NCBI GenBank assembly: GCA_050247515.1
Contig: JBFWUB010000008.1
Location: 62,001-126,000, forward strand
Direction of reading: 5' to 3'
DNA from: RAM1 sp050247515
Lineage (GTDB): Bacteria > Pseudomonadota > Gammaproteobacteria > Burkholderiales > Burkholderiaceae_C
Length of the DNA stretch: 64,000 nucleotides
Under the pieces are notes generated by a model. The model was given only the letters and a program-made list of their open reading frames with translations. It made no database searches and had not been told where the DNA came from. The translations under genes were made by a program, and so were the position numbers. This document shows positions 1 through 8,267 of this stretch, one piece after another; position 1 is the first letter of the stretch, and each line of letters starts with the position of its first letter.

Positions 1-1514
1 ATCACATCACGGATGCTGGGGCTGTCGGTCAGCAGCATCATCAGCCGGTCAATGCCGATGCCGCAGCCCCCGGTGGGCGGCATGCCGTATTCCAGCGCGC
101 GCACAAAGTCGTGGTCATAGAACATGGCTTCGTCGTCGCCGCCGTCCTTGGCCGTGACCTGGGCCTGAAAGCGAGCGGCCTGGTCTTCGGCATCGTTCAG
201 CTCTGAAAAACCATTGCCGAACTCGCGGCCCGTGATGTACAGCTCAAAGCGCTCGGTTACCTCGGGCCGTTCGTCGTTGGCGCGCGCCAGCGGCGAAATC
301 TCGGTGGGGTGCTCCATGATGAACGTGGGCTGCCACAGCTTTTCTTCCACCGTCTCTTCAAAGTACAACACCTGCAGGCTGGCCAGTGATCGACCCGACA
401 GCTTGTTCTTTTCTTCGCTCAGGCCCAGCTTGCGCAGGGCGTTGGCGAGCCATTCGCGGTTGTCGACGTCGTCACCCGCATCGGTGTGCTTGAGGATGGC
501 CTCGCGGATGGTCAGGCGTTCAAACGGCACGGCCAGGTCCACCGGCTTGCCGCCGTAGCTCAGCTGCAGCGTGCCGGCCGCCTTGCGGGCGGCGTCGCGG
601 ATCAGTGCTTCGGTGAAGTCCATCAGGTCGCGGTAGTTCCAGTAGGCCGCGTAGAACTCCATCATGGTGAATTCGGGGTTGTGCCGCACCGAGATGCCTT
701 CATTGCGGAAATTCCGGTTGATCTCGAACACCCGTTCAAAACCGCCGACCACCAGCCGTTTGAGGTACAGCTCGGGCGCGATGCGCAGGAACATCTCCTG
801 CTCCAGCGCGTTGTGGTGGGTGACGAACGGCCTGGCATTGGCGCCGCCCGGGATCGGGTGCAGCATGGGCGTTTCCACCTCCAGGAAGCCATGCGACACC
901 ATGAACTCGCGAATGGAGCTTACGGCCTTGCTGCGCGCCATGAAACGGTTGCGCGCGGTCTCGTCCATCATCAGGTCGATGTAGCGCTGGCGGTACTTCA
1001 CCTCCTGGTCTGCCACGCCGTGGAACTTGTCGGGCATGGGGCGCAGGCTCTTGGTCAAGAGGCGCACGCGGCTGGCGTGCAGCGACAGCTCGCCCGTGCG
1101 GGTCTTGAACACCTTGCCCTCGCAGGCCACGATGTCGCCCAGATCCCAGTGCTTGAAGGCGGCGTAAACCTCTTCGCCCACGTCGTCACGGGTCACGTAA
1201 ATCTGCAGGCGGCCGGTGGCATCCTGCAGCGTGGCGAAGCTGGCCTTGCCCATCACGCGTTTGAGCATCATGCGCCCCGCCACGCTGGCCGTGCTGCCTT
1301 CCTCGATCAGCATTTCCGGCGTCTTGTCACCGTGCACCGCGTGCAGGCTGGCCGCACGGTCGGCCGGTTTGAAGTCGTTGGGGAAAGCCACGCCCTTGCC
1401 GTCCTTTTGCGCCTGCCGGATGGCCTTGAGCTTCTCCCGACGCTCCGCAATGAGCTGGTTGTCGTCGGTGGCGGGCAGATCGGTCGTGGCGGGTGATGCG
1501 TTGTTCTGGGACAT
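1..1514 (-). CDS. lysS: Lysyl-tRNA synthetase (class II), C-terminus cut by window edge
   Basis: Charges tRNA-Lys with lysine in the cytoplasm. The reverse-strand frame is open from an ATG at 1514 to base 1, giving about 504 residues. It has an N-terminal OB-fold anticodon-binding part followed by the class II catalytic domain. Motif 2 is visible as FEINRNFRNEGIS followed by RHNPEF, and motif 3 as GCGIGIDRLMML, which lies just before the edge. E. coli LysS is 505 residues, so only a few C-terminal residues should be missing. The start was chosen because MSQNN is the first Met before the conserved core. The gene is divergent from the murJ-like gene, with 105 bp between them. Confidence 0.97.
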   Translation of the reverse strand, partial: MSQNNASPATTDLPATDDNQLIAERREKLKAIRQAQKDGKGVAFPNDFKPADRAASLHAVHGDKTPEMLIEEGSTASVAGRMMLKRVMGKASFATLQDATGRLQIYVTRDDVGEEVYAAFKHWDLGDIVACEGKVFKTRTGELSLHASRVRLLTKSLRPMPDKFHGVADQEVKYRQRYIDLMMDETARNRFMARSKAVSSIREFMVSHGFLEVETPMLHPIPGGANARPFVTHHNALEQEMFLRIAPELYLKRLVVGGFERVFEINRNFRNEGISVRHNPEFTMMEFYAAYWNYRDLMDFTEALIRDAARKAAGTLQLSYGGKPVDLAVPFERLTIREAILKHTDAGDDVDNREWLANALRKLGLSEEKNKLSGRSLASLQVLYFEETVEEKLWQPTFIMEHPTEISPLARANDERPEVTERFELYITGREFGNGFSELNDAEDQAARFQAQVTAKDGGDDEAMFYDHDFVRALEYGMPPTGGCGIGIDRLMMLLTDSPSIRDV

Positions 1515-1557
1515 GGGGCGGGCCGGTGGCGGCCACATGGCGTGGCCAAAGCCTGCT

Positions 1558-1563
1558 ATTTTA
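1558..1563 (-). promoter_or_regulatory. Candidate -10 element for lysS
   Basis: The reverse strand reads TAAAAT here, 44 bp before the lysS start, in an AT-rich patch of the lysS/murJ divergent spacer. No convincing -35 box is visible at the right spacing. A short inverted repeat, GGCCAC/GTGGCC at 1531-1547, would fall in the lysS leader. This rests on base composition alone. Confidence 0.25.
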
Positions 1564-1619
1564 GTTTTTTGCCGGCACGCCCGCCGCCCGGGTCCCAGCC
1601 AGCCGGGATAATCCGGCGC

Positions 1620-3080
1620 ATGTACCTGCGCGCCGGCGTGATTTCCCTTGCCTTGCTGCTGGCCAGCCGCGTGCTGGGCCTGCTGCGCGAATCGGTTCAG
1701 GCGGCCACTTTTGGCACCACGGGCCTGGCCGACATGGTGGTCATGATGCTCACGCTGCCCGACCTGGCCAGCGCCATCCTGGCCGCAGGGGCGCTGAGCT
1801 ATGCCTTGCTGCCCCTGTGGGCCGGCCTGGCGCCCGCGCCGCTGGCGCAAAGCCAGCGGCGTATGGGCTGGCTGCTGCTGGCCGCCGGCTCCGCGATGAC
1901 GGCGGCGCTGTGGCTGGTGCCTGCTGCGGCGGGGCGCTGGCTGGTGCCGGGCGCGTCGGATGCCTCTGCGCTGGTGCGGGCCGTGCACTGGGCCGCACCG
2001 GCCGTTCCGCTGGCTTTGCTGGGCTCGCTCTGGTACACAAGGCTGCAGCATGAGCGTGACGCCGTGGGCATGTACGGCATGAACATCGTACACACCGGGG
2101 TGATCGTGCTGGCGATGCTGGCCCTGGGCCATGCGAGCGCCTGGCCGCGTGCCATTGACTGGATGGGCGCGGGCCTGATGCTTGCGCTCGGCCTGCGCCT
2201 GGCTTACCTGGCCTGGCGAATGCGCCGGTTGATTCCGGCGGCACCTGCCGCTGCAGCCCCGGCGGCATCACTGTCGCAACTGGTTCCGGGCTGGCGCATC
2301 TGGCTGTGGGCCATGGTGGCCGCAGGCGCCCCGGCGGCACTGGTCTTGCTGGCGCGCAGCCTGGTCTCGCAGCAGGGCGAGGGAGCGCTGGCCACATTCA
2401 ACTATGCATGGAAGCTTGTGGAACTGCCCAACCTGCTGGCCATCCAGCTGGTGGCCACGCTGGCGTTTCCGGCGCTGACGCGGGCGCGGGCCGAAGGGCG
2501 CGACTTCAGTGTGCAGTTGCGCGCGGCCTTTTTGCTGTCGTGGACGCTGGCCTGCGCTGCGGCGGTGGCCCTGTGGACCGGCGCCCTGCCGCTGGCGCAA
2601 CTGCTGTTCGGCTGGGGGCGCATGGAGCCTGGCCATGTGGCGCAGGTGGCCCATTGGGCTGCCTGGGGCAGCTGGACACTGCTGCCCCAGGCCGTGAGCA
2701 CCGTGGCCATGCTGGTGCTGGCCACCGTGGGCCGGCTGCGCGTGGCTGCGCTGGCCTTCGCTGCCGCCCTGGCCGTGCTGTCGGCCATGGGCGTCGCAGG
2801 CCTGCGTGAGGGGCGCCTGGTGATCCTGGCGCTGGGTGTGATCATGGTTTTGCTGTCTGCGGTATTGCTGCGCGCGTTGGGTCCGCGGGCCCTGCAGGCG
2901 TTGCCATGGCGCGCCATGGCGCTGCCGGGTGTCTTGAGCATCGCATTGGCCGTGGTGGCCGGCGCGTTGCCGGCCGCGCAGCCGCTGTGGACGCTGTTGA
3001 CGGCTGCGGTGTTCGCGGTGCTGGTGGCGGGGGTGAGCCTGGCTACCAGCCCGGCGTTGCGCGCCGCGCTGAAACGATAA
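1620..3080 (+). CDS. MurJ/MviN-family lipid-linked oligosaccharide flippase, divergent
   Basis: A 486-residue, very hydrophobic multi-pass inner-membrane protein of the MviN/MurJ (MOP) superfamily, which flips lipid-linked glycan precursors. TM1 keeps the SRVLGLLRE pattern and the following GLADMVVMMLTLPDL keeps the Asp-containing motif. In classic MurJ the next segment is NLLRRIFAEGAF. Here it reads DLASAILAAGAL, so the conserved Arg pair and the Glu are missing. The ATG at 1620 is preferred over an upstream in-frame start at 1542 because the extra 26 residues are not membrane-like. As first gene of the glycan island it may be the Wzx-like flippase for that glycan and not the essential lipid II flippase. 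Confidence 0.85.
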   Translation: MYLRAGVISLALLLASRVLGLLRESVQAATFGTTGLADMVVMMLTLPDLASAILAAGALSYALLPLWAGLAPAPLAQSQRRMGWLLLAAGSAMTAALWLVPAAAGRWLVPGASDASALVRAVHWAAPAVPLALLGSLWYTRLQHERDAVGMYGMNIVHTGVIVLAMLALGHASAWPRAIDWMGAGLMLALGLRLAYLAWRMRRLIPAAPAAAAPAASLSQLVPGWRIWLWAMVAAGAPAALVLLARSLVSQQGEGALATFNYAWKLVELPNLLAIQLVATLAFPALTRARAEGRDFSVQLRAAFLLSWTLACAAAVALWTGALPLAQLLFGWGRMEPGHVAQVAHWAAWGSWTLLPQAVSTVAMLVLATVGRLRVAALAFAAALAVLSAMGVAGLREGRLVILALGVIMVLLSAVLLRALGPRALQALPWRAMALPGVLSIALAVVAGALPAAQPLWTLLTAAVFAVLVAGVSLATSPALRAALKR

Positions 3081-3089
3081 TCAAGACGG

Positions 3090-3908
3090 ATGATCGATCT
3101 ACTGCAAATCACCAACGATCCGGCCTTTGCCCGGCGGTGCGACGCACTGGCAGGCATGCGCCTGTGGGTGGACCTGGAGCGCATGGGCAAGACAGAGCGC
3201 CAGGCGGGCATGAACACTTTCATCAGCGAGCACCAGCTGGATGACGTTCAGGCGATCAAGGCCGTGTTGCGCCATTCCAGGTTGATGGTGCGCGTCAACC
3301 CGCTGCACGCGGGTACGCAGGCCGAAGTGGACGCCGTGCTGGCACGCGGCGCCGACATGCTGATGCTGCCCATGTTCACATCGGCCGTGCAGCTGGGCGA
3401 CTTCTGCCGGACCGTGGCCGGCCGGGTGCCGGTGGTGGCGCTGCTGGAAACGGCGGGCGCGCTGGACAGCGTGGCGCAGTGGGCCGGCACGCCCGGCCTG
3501 GCCGAGGTCTTTGTCGGGCTTAACGACCTGCACCTGTCGCTGGGCTGCAGCTTCATGTTTGAGCCGCTGGTGCTCGGGCATCTCGATACGGTCGCGGGCG
3601 TGGCTCGCCAGCATGGCCGGCGTTTCGGTTTTGGCGGCATTGCCCGGCTGGACGAAGGGCTGCTGCCTGGGCGCGACGTGCTGGCTGAGCATGTGCGGCT
3701 GGGCTCGAATGCGGTCATCCTGTCGCGCACCTTCCACCGCAGCGATGCGCCGCTGTCATTCGAAGCGGAGATTGAGGCGCTGCGCAGCGAGGAGCGCACC
3801 CTGGCGCTGCGCGGCGAAGCGCGGCAGCAGGCCGACCAGCTGCGGGTGGCGGCGCGGATCCGGCAGCTGGCACAGAGCCTTTCCCTGTCGAAGCAGGCCG
3901 CACCATGA
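3090..3908 (+). CDS. HpcH/HpaI aldolase / CitE-like TIM-barrel protein
   Basis: A 272-residue protein resembling the HpcH/HpaI aldolase and citrate lyase beta-subunit superfamily, which cleaves or forms C-C bonds using pyruvate- or CoA-linked substrates with a divalent metal. Visible barrel segments include MRLWVDLERMGK near the N-terminus, VVALLETAGALD in the middle and EVFVGLNDLHLSLG, where Glu and Asp would bind metal. The gene starts 9 bp after the flippase and overlaps the sugar transferase by 4 bp (ATGA), so it belongs to the glycan operon. That placement argues against a purely catabolic role. Its substrate cannot be read from the sequence. Confidence 0.75.
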   Translation: MIDLLQITNDPAFARRCDALAGMRLWVDLERMGKTERQAGMNTFISEHQLDDVQAIKAVLRHSRLMVRVNPLHAGTQAEVDAVLARGADMLMLPMFTSAVQLGDFCRTVAGRVPVVALLETAGALDSVAQWAGTPGLAEVFVGLNDLHLSLGCSFMFEPLVLGHLDTVAGVARQHGRRFGFGGIARLDEGLLPGRDVLAEHVRLGSNAVILSRTFHRSDAPLSFEAEIEALRSEERTLALRGEARQQADQLRVAARIRQLAQSLSLSKQAAP

Positions 3909-4459
3909 AGCGGCTGATCGACATCCTGGGCGCGCTGGTGGCGCTGGTGATTCTGAGCCCGGTATTCGTTGCGGCTGCACTGGCAGTGCTGATCGACAGC
4001 GGCCGGCCGGTGCTGTTCCGCCAGGCCCGCGTGGGCCGGCACGGGCGCGAGTTTGGCATGCTGAAATTCCGCAGCATGGTGGTGGACGCCGCCCGCATCG
4101 GCCCCTGGCATACCGGGGACAACGATCCGCGCATCACCCGCGTGGGGCGGTTCCTGCGCCGCACCAGTGTGGACGAACTCCCGCAGGTGTTCAACGTGCT
4201 GCTGGGCGACATGAGCCTGGTCGGGCCGCGGCCCGACGTGCCCGCCCAGCGCACGCTGTACCGCGAGGCCGACTGGCAGCAGCGCTGCAGCGTGCGCCCG
4301 GGCATCACGGGTCTGGCGCAGGCCACGTTGCGCTCGGCAGCCACGGTGCAGCAGCGGCTGGAACTGGACCTGCGCTACACGCGCGAAGCCGATGTCAGGC
4401 TGGACCTGAAAATCATGTTCTGGACGGCGGCACGCCTGTTCAAGGCAAGGGGCAACTGA
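3905..4459 (+). CDS. Initiating sugar-phosphate transferase (bacterial sugar transferase family)
   Basis: A 184-residue monotopic phosphoglycosyl transferase of the PglC/WecP/WbaP catalytic-core type. It should move a sugar-1-phosphate from a nucleotide sugar to undecaprenyl phosphate at the inner membrane and so start the glycan. One hydrophobic segment lies at residues 8-30. The core motifs FGMLKFRSM, SVDELPQVFNVLLGDMSLVGPRP and PGITGLAQ are all present. The length fits the short forms that lack the multi-TM N-terminal domain of WbaP. The start overlaps the upstream stop and the stop overlaps the asnB start, showing translational coupling. Confidence 0.93.
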   Translation: MKRLIDILGALVALVILSPVFVAAALAVLIDSGRPVLFRQARVGRHGREFGMLKFRSMVVDAARIGPWHTGDNDPRITRVGRFLRRTSVDELPQVFNVLLGDMSLVGPRPDVPAQRTLYREADWQQRCSVRPGITGLAQATLRSAATVQQRLELDLRYTREADVRLDLKIMFWTAARLFKARGN

Positions 4460-6252
4460 TGTGCGGCATCTTTGGTTACTGGGATCGTGAGCGGCGGGCC
4501 TTGCCCGACGCGGCGCTGGACGTCATGGCGCAGACCATTGCGCACCGCGGGCCGGACGACGACGGCACCTGGCATCAGCCGCAGCGGGGGGCGGCCATCA
4601 GCAACCGGCGCCTGTCCATCATCGACATCGCCGGGGGCCACCAGCCGTTCGTGTCCGACGACGCCCAGGTCGCCGTCGTGCAAAACGGCGAGATCTTCAA
4701 CTACGTGGAGCTGGCCGCCGAACTGCGCAGCCAGGGTGTGCAGCTCAAGACCGCGTCCGATACCGAGGTCATCCTGCGACTGTACGAGCGCGAGGGCATC
4801 TCATTTGTCAGCAAGCTCAACGGCATGTTCGCCATTGCCATTGACGACGTGCGGCAGGACGCGATGTACCTGGTGCGTGACCGCATCGGCGTCAAGCCGC
4901 TGTACGTGGCCGACGACGGGCAACGCATGTTGTTTGCCTCCGAGATCAAGGCGATCCTGCCGGTGTGGGGCCGTACGCAGACGCTGGACAACGTGGACCT
5001 GGAGGCCATCCACCACTACCTGAGCTTCAACTACATCCCCGCACCCTGGACCATCTGGAAGGGCGTGCGCCACGTGATGCCCGGCACCTGGATGCGGTTT
5101 GACCGCAAGGGCGTGCAGACCCACCGCTGGTGGAGCCTGGCAGCGCAGTCTGAAAAGGACCATGCCTTTGGCGACTGGGCCGAAGAGTTCATGTCCATCC
5201 TGGACGACGCCACGCGCATCCGCCTGCGCGCTGACGTGCCCTGGGGCGCCTTCCTGTCCGGCGGCGTGGATTCCAGCAGCATCGTGGCGCTCATGGCGCG
5301 ACATGTGCAGCGGCCCGTCAAGACCTTCTGCATCGGTTTTGCCGATCCGCGCTATGACGAATCGCCGTTCGCCCAACAGGCCGCCACCCGCTTTGGCTGC
5401 GAGCATGTCAGCGAAATCGCCGAGCTGAACATGCTGGACCGCTGGCCCCGGGTGCTGCACCACCTGGACCAGCCGCATGGCGACGCTTCGTTCATGCCCA
5501 CGCTGCGGGTCAGCGAGCTGGCGGCGCGCCATGTGAAGGTGGTGCTGACGGGCGACGGCGGCGACGAGTTGTTCGCGGGGTACGACAAGTACGCCGGCTA
5601 CTTCGCCTCGGCACAGGCGGGCCTGCGCGATGAGCGCCAATTCCAGCGCAGTTATTTCGACTCCATTTCCCTGTTTGGCGGCGCCGGCAAGGCTGCGCTG
5701 TACCGCAAGGATCTGGCCGCGCATCTGTCGGGCATTGACTCCTTTGCCGCGGCCGCCCAGCCCTGGTTCGAGGAAGCGGCGCATTTCGACCGGGTCAATC
5801 AGGCGCTGTACCTGGACATGCAGTTGCTGCTCAGTGGCAACAACCTGGTCAAGCCCGACCGCATGGGCATGGCGGTGTCCATCGAGGCGCGCACCCCGTT
5901 CCTGGACTGGCGGATGATGGAGCTGGCCTTTCGCTCGCGCGGCAGCACCAAGCTGTCCGCCGAAGGCGACAAGAAGCACTGGTACAAGAAGGCGGTCGCC
6001 CCCCTGATCGGCGAGGACCTGGCGCACCGGCGCAAGCAGATGTTTACCGTGCCCATTGGCGACTGGTTCCGCGGCGGCAGCTACCCGTGGCTGGCCAACG
6101 TGCTCAGCACCAGCCATCTGCTGGCAGCCCTGTTCGAGCCGCAGGAAATCACCGGCATGCTGGAGCGCCACCGCGCAGGCGCGGCCAACCACACCCGCGA
6201 ACTGCGCGCGCTGGCGGCCCTGGCGCTGTGGGACAAGGCCTGGCTCACGTGA
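4459..6252 (+). CDS. asnB: Asparagine synthase (glutamine-hydrolysing) family amidotransferase
   Basis: A 597-residue two-domain AsnB-type enzyme. The N-terminal class II glutaminase begins MCGIFGYW, with the Cys nucleophile right after Met, and carries AHRGPDDDG. The C-terminal ATP-pyrophosphatase domain has the PP-loop FLSGGVDSSS. The start is the ATG at 4459, overlapping the previous stop as TGATG; the longer in-frame extension upstream is sister-gene sequence read out of frame. In surface-glycan clusters, AsnB paralogues often amidate a uronic acid or other carboxyl group and do not make free asparagine. The location favours that reading, but the substrate is inferred. Confidence 0.9.
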   Translation: MCGIFGYWDRERRALPDAALDVMAQTIAHRGPDDDGTWHQPQRGAAISNRRLSIIDIAGGHQPFVSDDAQVAVVQNGEIFNYVELAAELRSQGVQLKTASDTEVILRLYEREGISFVSKLNGMFAIAIDDVRQDAMYLVRDRIGVKPLYVADDGQRMLFASEIKAILPVWGRTQTLDNVDLEAIHHYLSFNYIPAPWTIWKGVRHVMPGTWMRFDRKGVQTHRWWSLAAQSEKDHAFGDWAEEFMSILDDATRIRLRADVPWGAFLSGGVDSSSIVALMARHVQRPVKTFCIGFADPRYDESPFAQQAATRFGCEHVSEIAELNMLDRWPRVLHHLDQPHGDASFMPTLRVSELAARHVKVVLTGDGGDELFAGYDKYAGYFASAQAGLRDERQFQRSYFDSISLFGGAGKAALYRKDLAAHLSGIDSFAAAAQPWFEEAAHFDRVNQALYLDMQLLLSGNNLVKPDRMGMAVSIEARTPFLDWRMMELAFRSRGSTKLSAEGDKKHWYKKAVAPLIGEDLAHRRKQMFTVPIGDWFRGGSYPWLANVLSTSHLLAALFEPQEITGMLERHRAGAANHTRELRALAALALWDKAWLT

Positions 6253-7466
6253 GGCACGTCCTGTTCGTGACGTATGGCGGCGGGCACGTCAGCATGGTCA
6301 TACCGGTAGCGCAGGCGCTGCAGGCCGGGGGCGGCGTGCGCGTGACCGTGCTGGCGCTGACCACAGCGGCTCAGGCGGTGCGCCAGGCAGGGCTTGAGGC
6401 AGTGCAGTTTTCTGATTTTGTGCAGCCCGGTGACGAAGCCGCGCTGGCCTGGGGCCGCGAACTGGCACAGGCAATGGACGGCCCGTCCACGGTGGCACCC
6501 GAAGAGACCCAGGCCTACCTGGGCTTGTCGTTTTCCGACCTGGTGGCCCGGCACGGGCTCACCGAGGCGAAGTCCCTGTATGCGCAGTACGGCCGGCACT
6601 GCTTCCTGCCGGTGCCCACGCTGCAACGCATCCTGCAGCGGGTGCAACCGGATCTGGTGGTGATCACCAATTCACCGCGCGCCGAGCGCGCTGCGGGGCT
6701 GGCCGCGCGTGCGCTGGGCGTTCCTGCGCTGTGCATCAACAGCCTGTTTGCCATTGACGAAATCGCATGGATCGGACAGCCGGGTTACTGCGACCGCGTG
6801 TGCGTTCTGAACGAGGCCATCCGCGACAAGCTGCTGGCCGCCGGGCGCCAGCCCGAGGAGATCGTGGTCACGGGCAACCCCTCGTTCGATGCCCTGTTTG
6901 GGGACGCTGACCAAGAGGCAGGCCGGCGCCTGCGGGCCAGCCTGCCGCCTGGAACCACGCAGGTCGCCGTGTGGGCCTCGCAACCTGAACTGCCCGCGCA
7001 CCCGACCGCGCCCGGCAAAACGGGCGACCCGGCGCTGCCCGGGCGCATCCTGGACGAACTGCTGGCCTGGGCGAACCAGGCGCCTGGCCGTCACCTCCTG
7101 GTGCGCCCCCATCCAAACGAAACGCTGGCCGACCCGCAAAACCCCAATGCCAGCGTCTGGCGTGCGGGCGACTGGGGCATTGCCGCCGTGCTGAACGCCT
7201 GCGATGCAGTGGTCACGATGACCTCCACCGTGGCGGTGCAGGCTTATGCCATGGGGCTGCCGGTGCTGCAGGTTCGCGGCTCGATTTACGACCATTCCAT
7301 GCCGCTCAGGGAGATGGGCATGGCCGTGGAGTGCGTTCCCGGCGAAGTAGGCGGCGCGCTGGAGGCCCTGCTGGCTTCAGGCCAGCCCGCTGCCACCGGG
7401 CACGACGCTGCGCCGGGCCATGCCACAGCCCGCGTGACGCAGGTCATTCAATCAATGCTGGTTTGA
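6249..7466 (+). CDS. GT-B-fold glycosyltransferase-like protein
   Basis: A 405-residue cytosolic protein with the layout of GT-B enzymes. It has a glycine-rich N-terminal loop (VTYGGGHVSMVIPVAQAL), a linker VVTGNPSFDALF, LLVRPHPNE, and a C-terminal nucleotide-sugar site region TMTSTVAVQAYAMGLPVL. It resembles the epimerase/glycosyltransferase/CDP-glycerol-transferase superfamily. The start is probably the GTG at 6249, overlapping the asnB stop as GTGA; there is no ATG nearby that keeps the N-terminal loop. The last 15 bp overlap the convergent formyltransferase gene. As the only obvious non-initiating transferase in the island, it may transfer the nonulosonic acid or another residue; the acceptor is unknown. 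Confidence 0.7.
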   Translation: MRHVLFVTYGGGHVSMVIPVAQALQAGGGVRVTVLALTTAAQAVRQAGLEAVQFSDFVQPGDEAALAWGRELAQAMDGPSTVAPEETQAYLGLSFSDLVARHGLTEAKSLYAQYGRHCFLPVPTLQRILQRVQPDLVVITNSPRAERAAGLAARALGVPALCINSLFAIDEIAWIGQPGYCDRVCVLNEAIRDKLLAAGRQPEEIVVTGNPSFDALFGDADQEAGRRLRASLPPGTTQVAVWASQPELPAHPTAPGKTGDPALPGRILDELLAWANQAPGRHLLVRPHPNETLADPQNPNASVWRAGDWGIAAVLNACDAVVTMTSTVAVQAYAMGLPVLQVRGSIYDHSMPLREMGMAVECVPGEVGGALEALLASGQPAATGHDAAPGHATARVTQVIQSMLV

Positions 7467-8267
7467 AGCGGCGCGGGTGCCCGCCGTCAGGCGGATGCCG
7501 GGGCGCGGCGGCTGCCGCAAGGACTGCGTGATGGCGTCCGGCTGCGGCGGGTTCGCCAGGTAGTGCGCGACGACTTCATCGGTGAAGTCGCTGTAGCGCG
7601 AATACCGGATTTCTGCCGACTTGTCCTGCGGTATTGCGGCCATTGAAGCAATGGTGCCGCCGGCCAGGGCCTGCGTCAGCGCAATGTGCGCGGCCTCCAC
7701 CGCCCGCATGCCCAGCTCAAACGGATCGGCGATGCCCGCGGGCGGCAGGGCATGGAACAGGATGTCGCCTGAATCCAGGCCGGCCGACAGCAGATGGATG
7801 GTGGCACCGACGAGATCGGCGTTGCCGTCATGCACCGCCCAGAAATTGCAGCCGCTGCCCCGGTAGAACGGGGATACGCCCATATGGATGTTCAGCGCGC
7901 GGCGCGCCACCAGTTCATCGACCAGCGGCGCCTTGATGTAGCTGGCGCCGAACACCACGATGGCGTCGCACGACAGCGCGGGCTGCAGCGCGCGCAGGTC
8001 CAGCCGGCTCAGGTCGCCCAGCTTCAGGCTCAGGCTGCGCACATTGGACGGCAGGAACCGGGGCGTCCCGAAAACCTGTGCTTCGGCCTGCATCACGCGG
8101 CTGAAATAGGCCTGCATGGGGGGCGAGCGCCGGTAGAAGTCGTCCACCTCGCCGGGAAACACGGTGGTGGTTTCCAGCACGGCCACCACTTCGTCGGCCG
8201 TGGTGGCCAGGCGCTCCAGCAGGGCCGTGTGGCGCGGCTGGTTGGACGTGAAAACAGCGACCCTCAT
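7452..8267 (-). CDS. Formyltransferase-family protein
   Basis: A 271-residue member of the formyl-transferase fold (methionyl-tRNA formyltransferase/ArnA/VioF superfamily), which uses N10-formyl-tetrahydrofolate to formylate an amine. The N-terminal Rossmann-like part begins MRVAVFTSNQPRH. The catalytic region reads NIHMGVSPFYRGSGCNFWAV and then GATIHLLSAGLDSGDIL, matching the family's Asn, His and Asp positions. Its ATG overlaps the deacetylase stop by 4 bp. In glycan clusters such enzymes N-formylate amino sugars, which is the likely role here. The longer open frame upstream lies inside the deacetylase gene and is rejected. Confidence 0.85.
   Translation of the reverse strand: MRVAVFTSNQPRHTALLERLATTADEVVAVLETTTVFPGEVDDFYRRSPPMQAYFSRVMQAEAQVFGTPRFLPSNVRSLSLKLGDLSRLDLRALQPALSCDAIVVFGASYIKAPLVDELVARRALNIHMGVSPFYRGSGCNFWAVHDGNADLVGATIHLLSAGLDSGDILFHALPPAGIADPFELGMRAVEAAHIALTQALAGGTIASMAAIPQDKSAEIRYSRYSDFTDEVVAHYLANPPQPDAITQSLRQPPRPGIRLTAGTRAASNQH

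Noticed and set aside
486..1496. 336-residue forward open frame over lysS
   Set aside because: It is antisense to a clear lysyl-tRNA synthetase; the His/Val/Gly-rich translation is typical of a shadow frame in GC-rich DNA.
3511..4458. Long N-terminal extension of the asnB frame
   Set aside because: It overlaps two well-supported genes in another frame, and AsnB must start with Met-Cys for its nucleophile.
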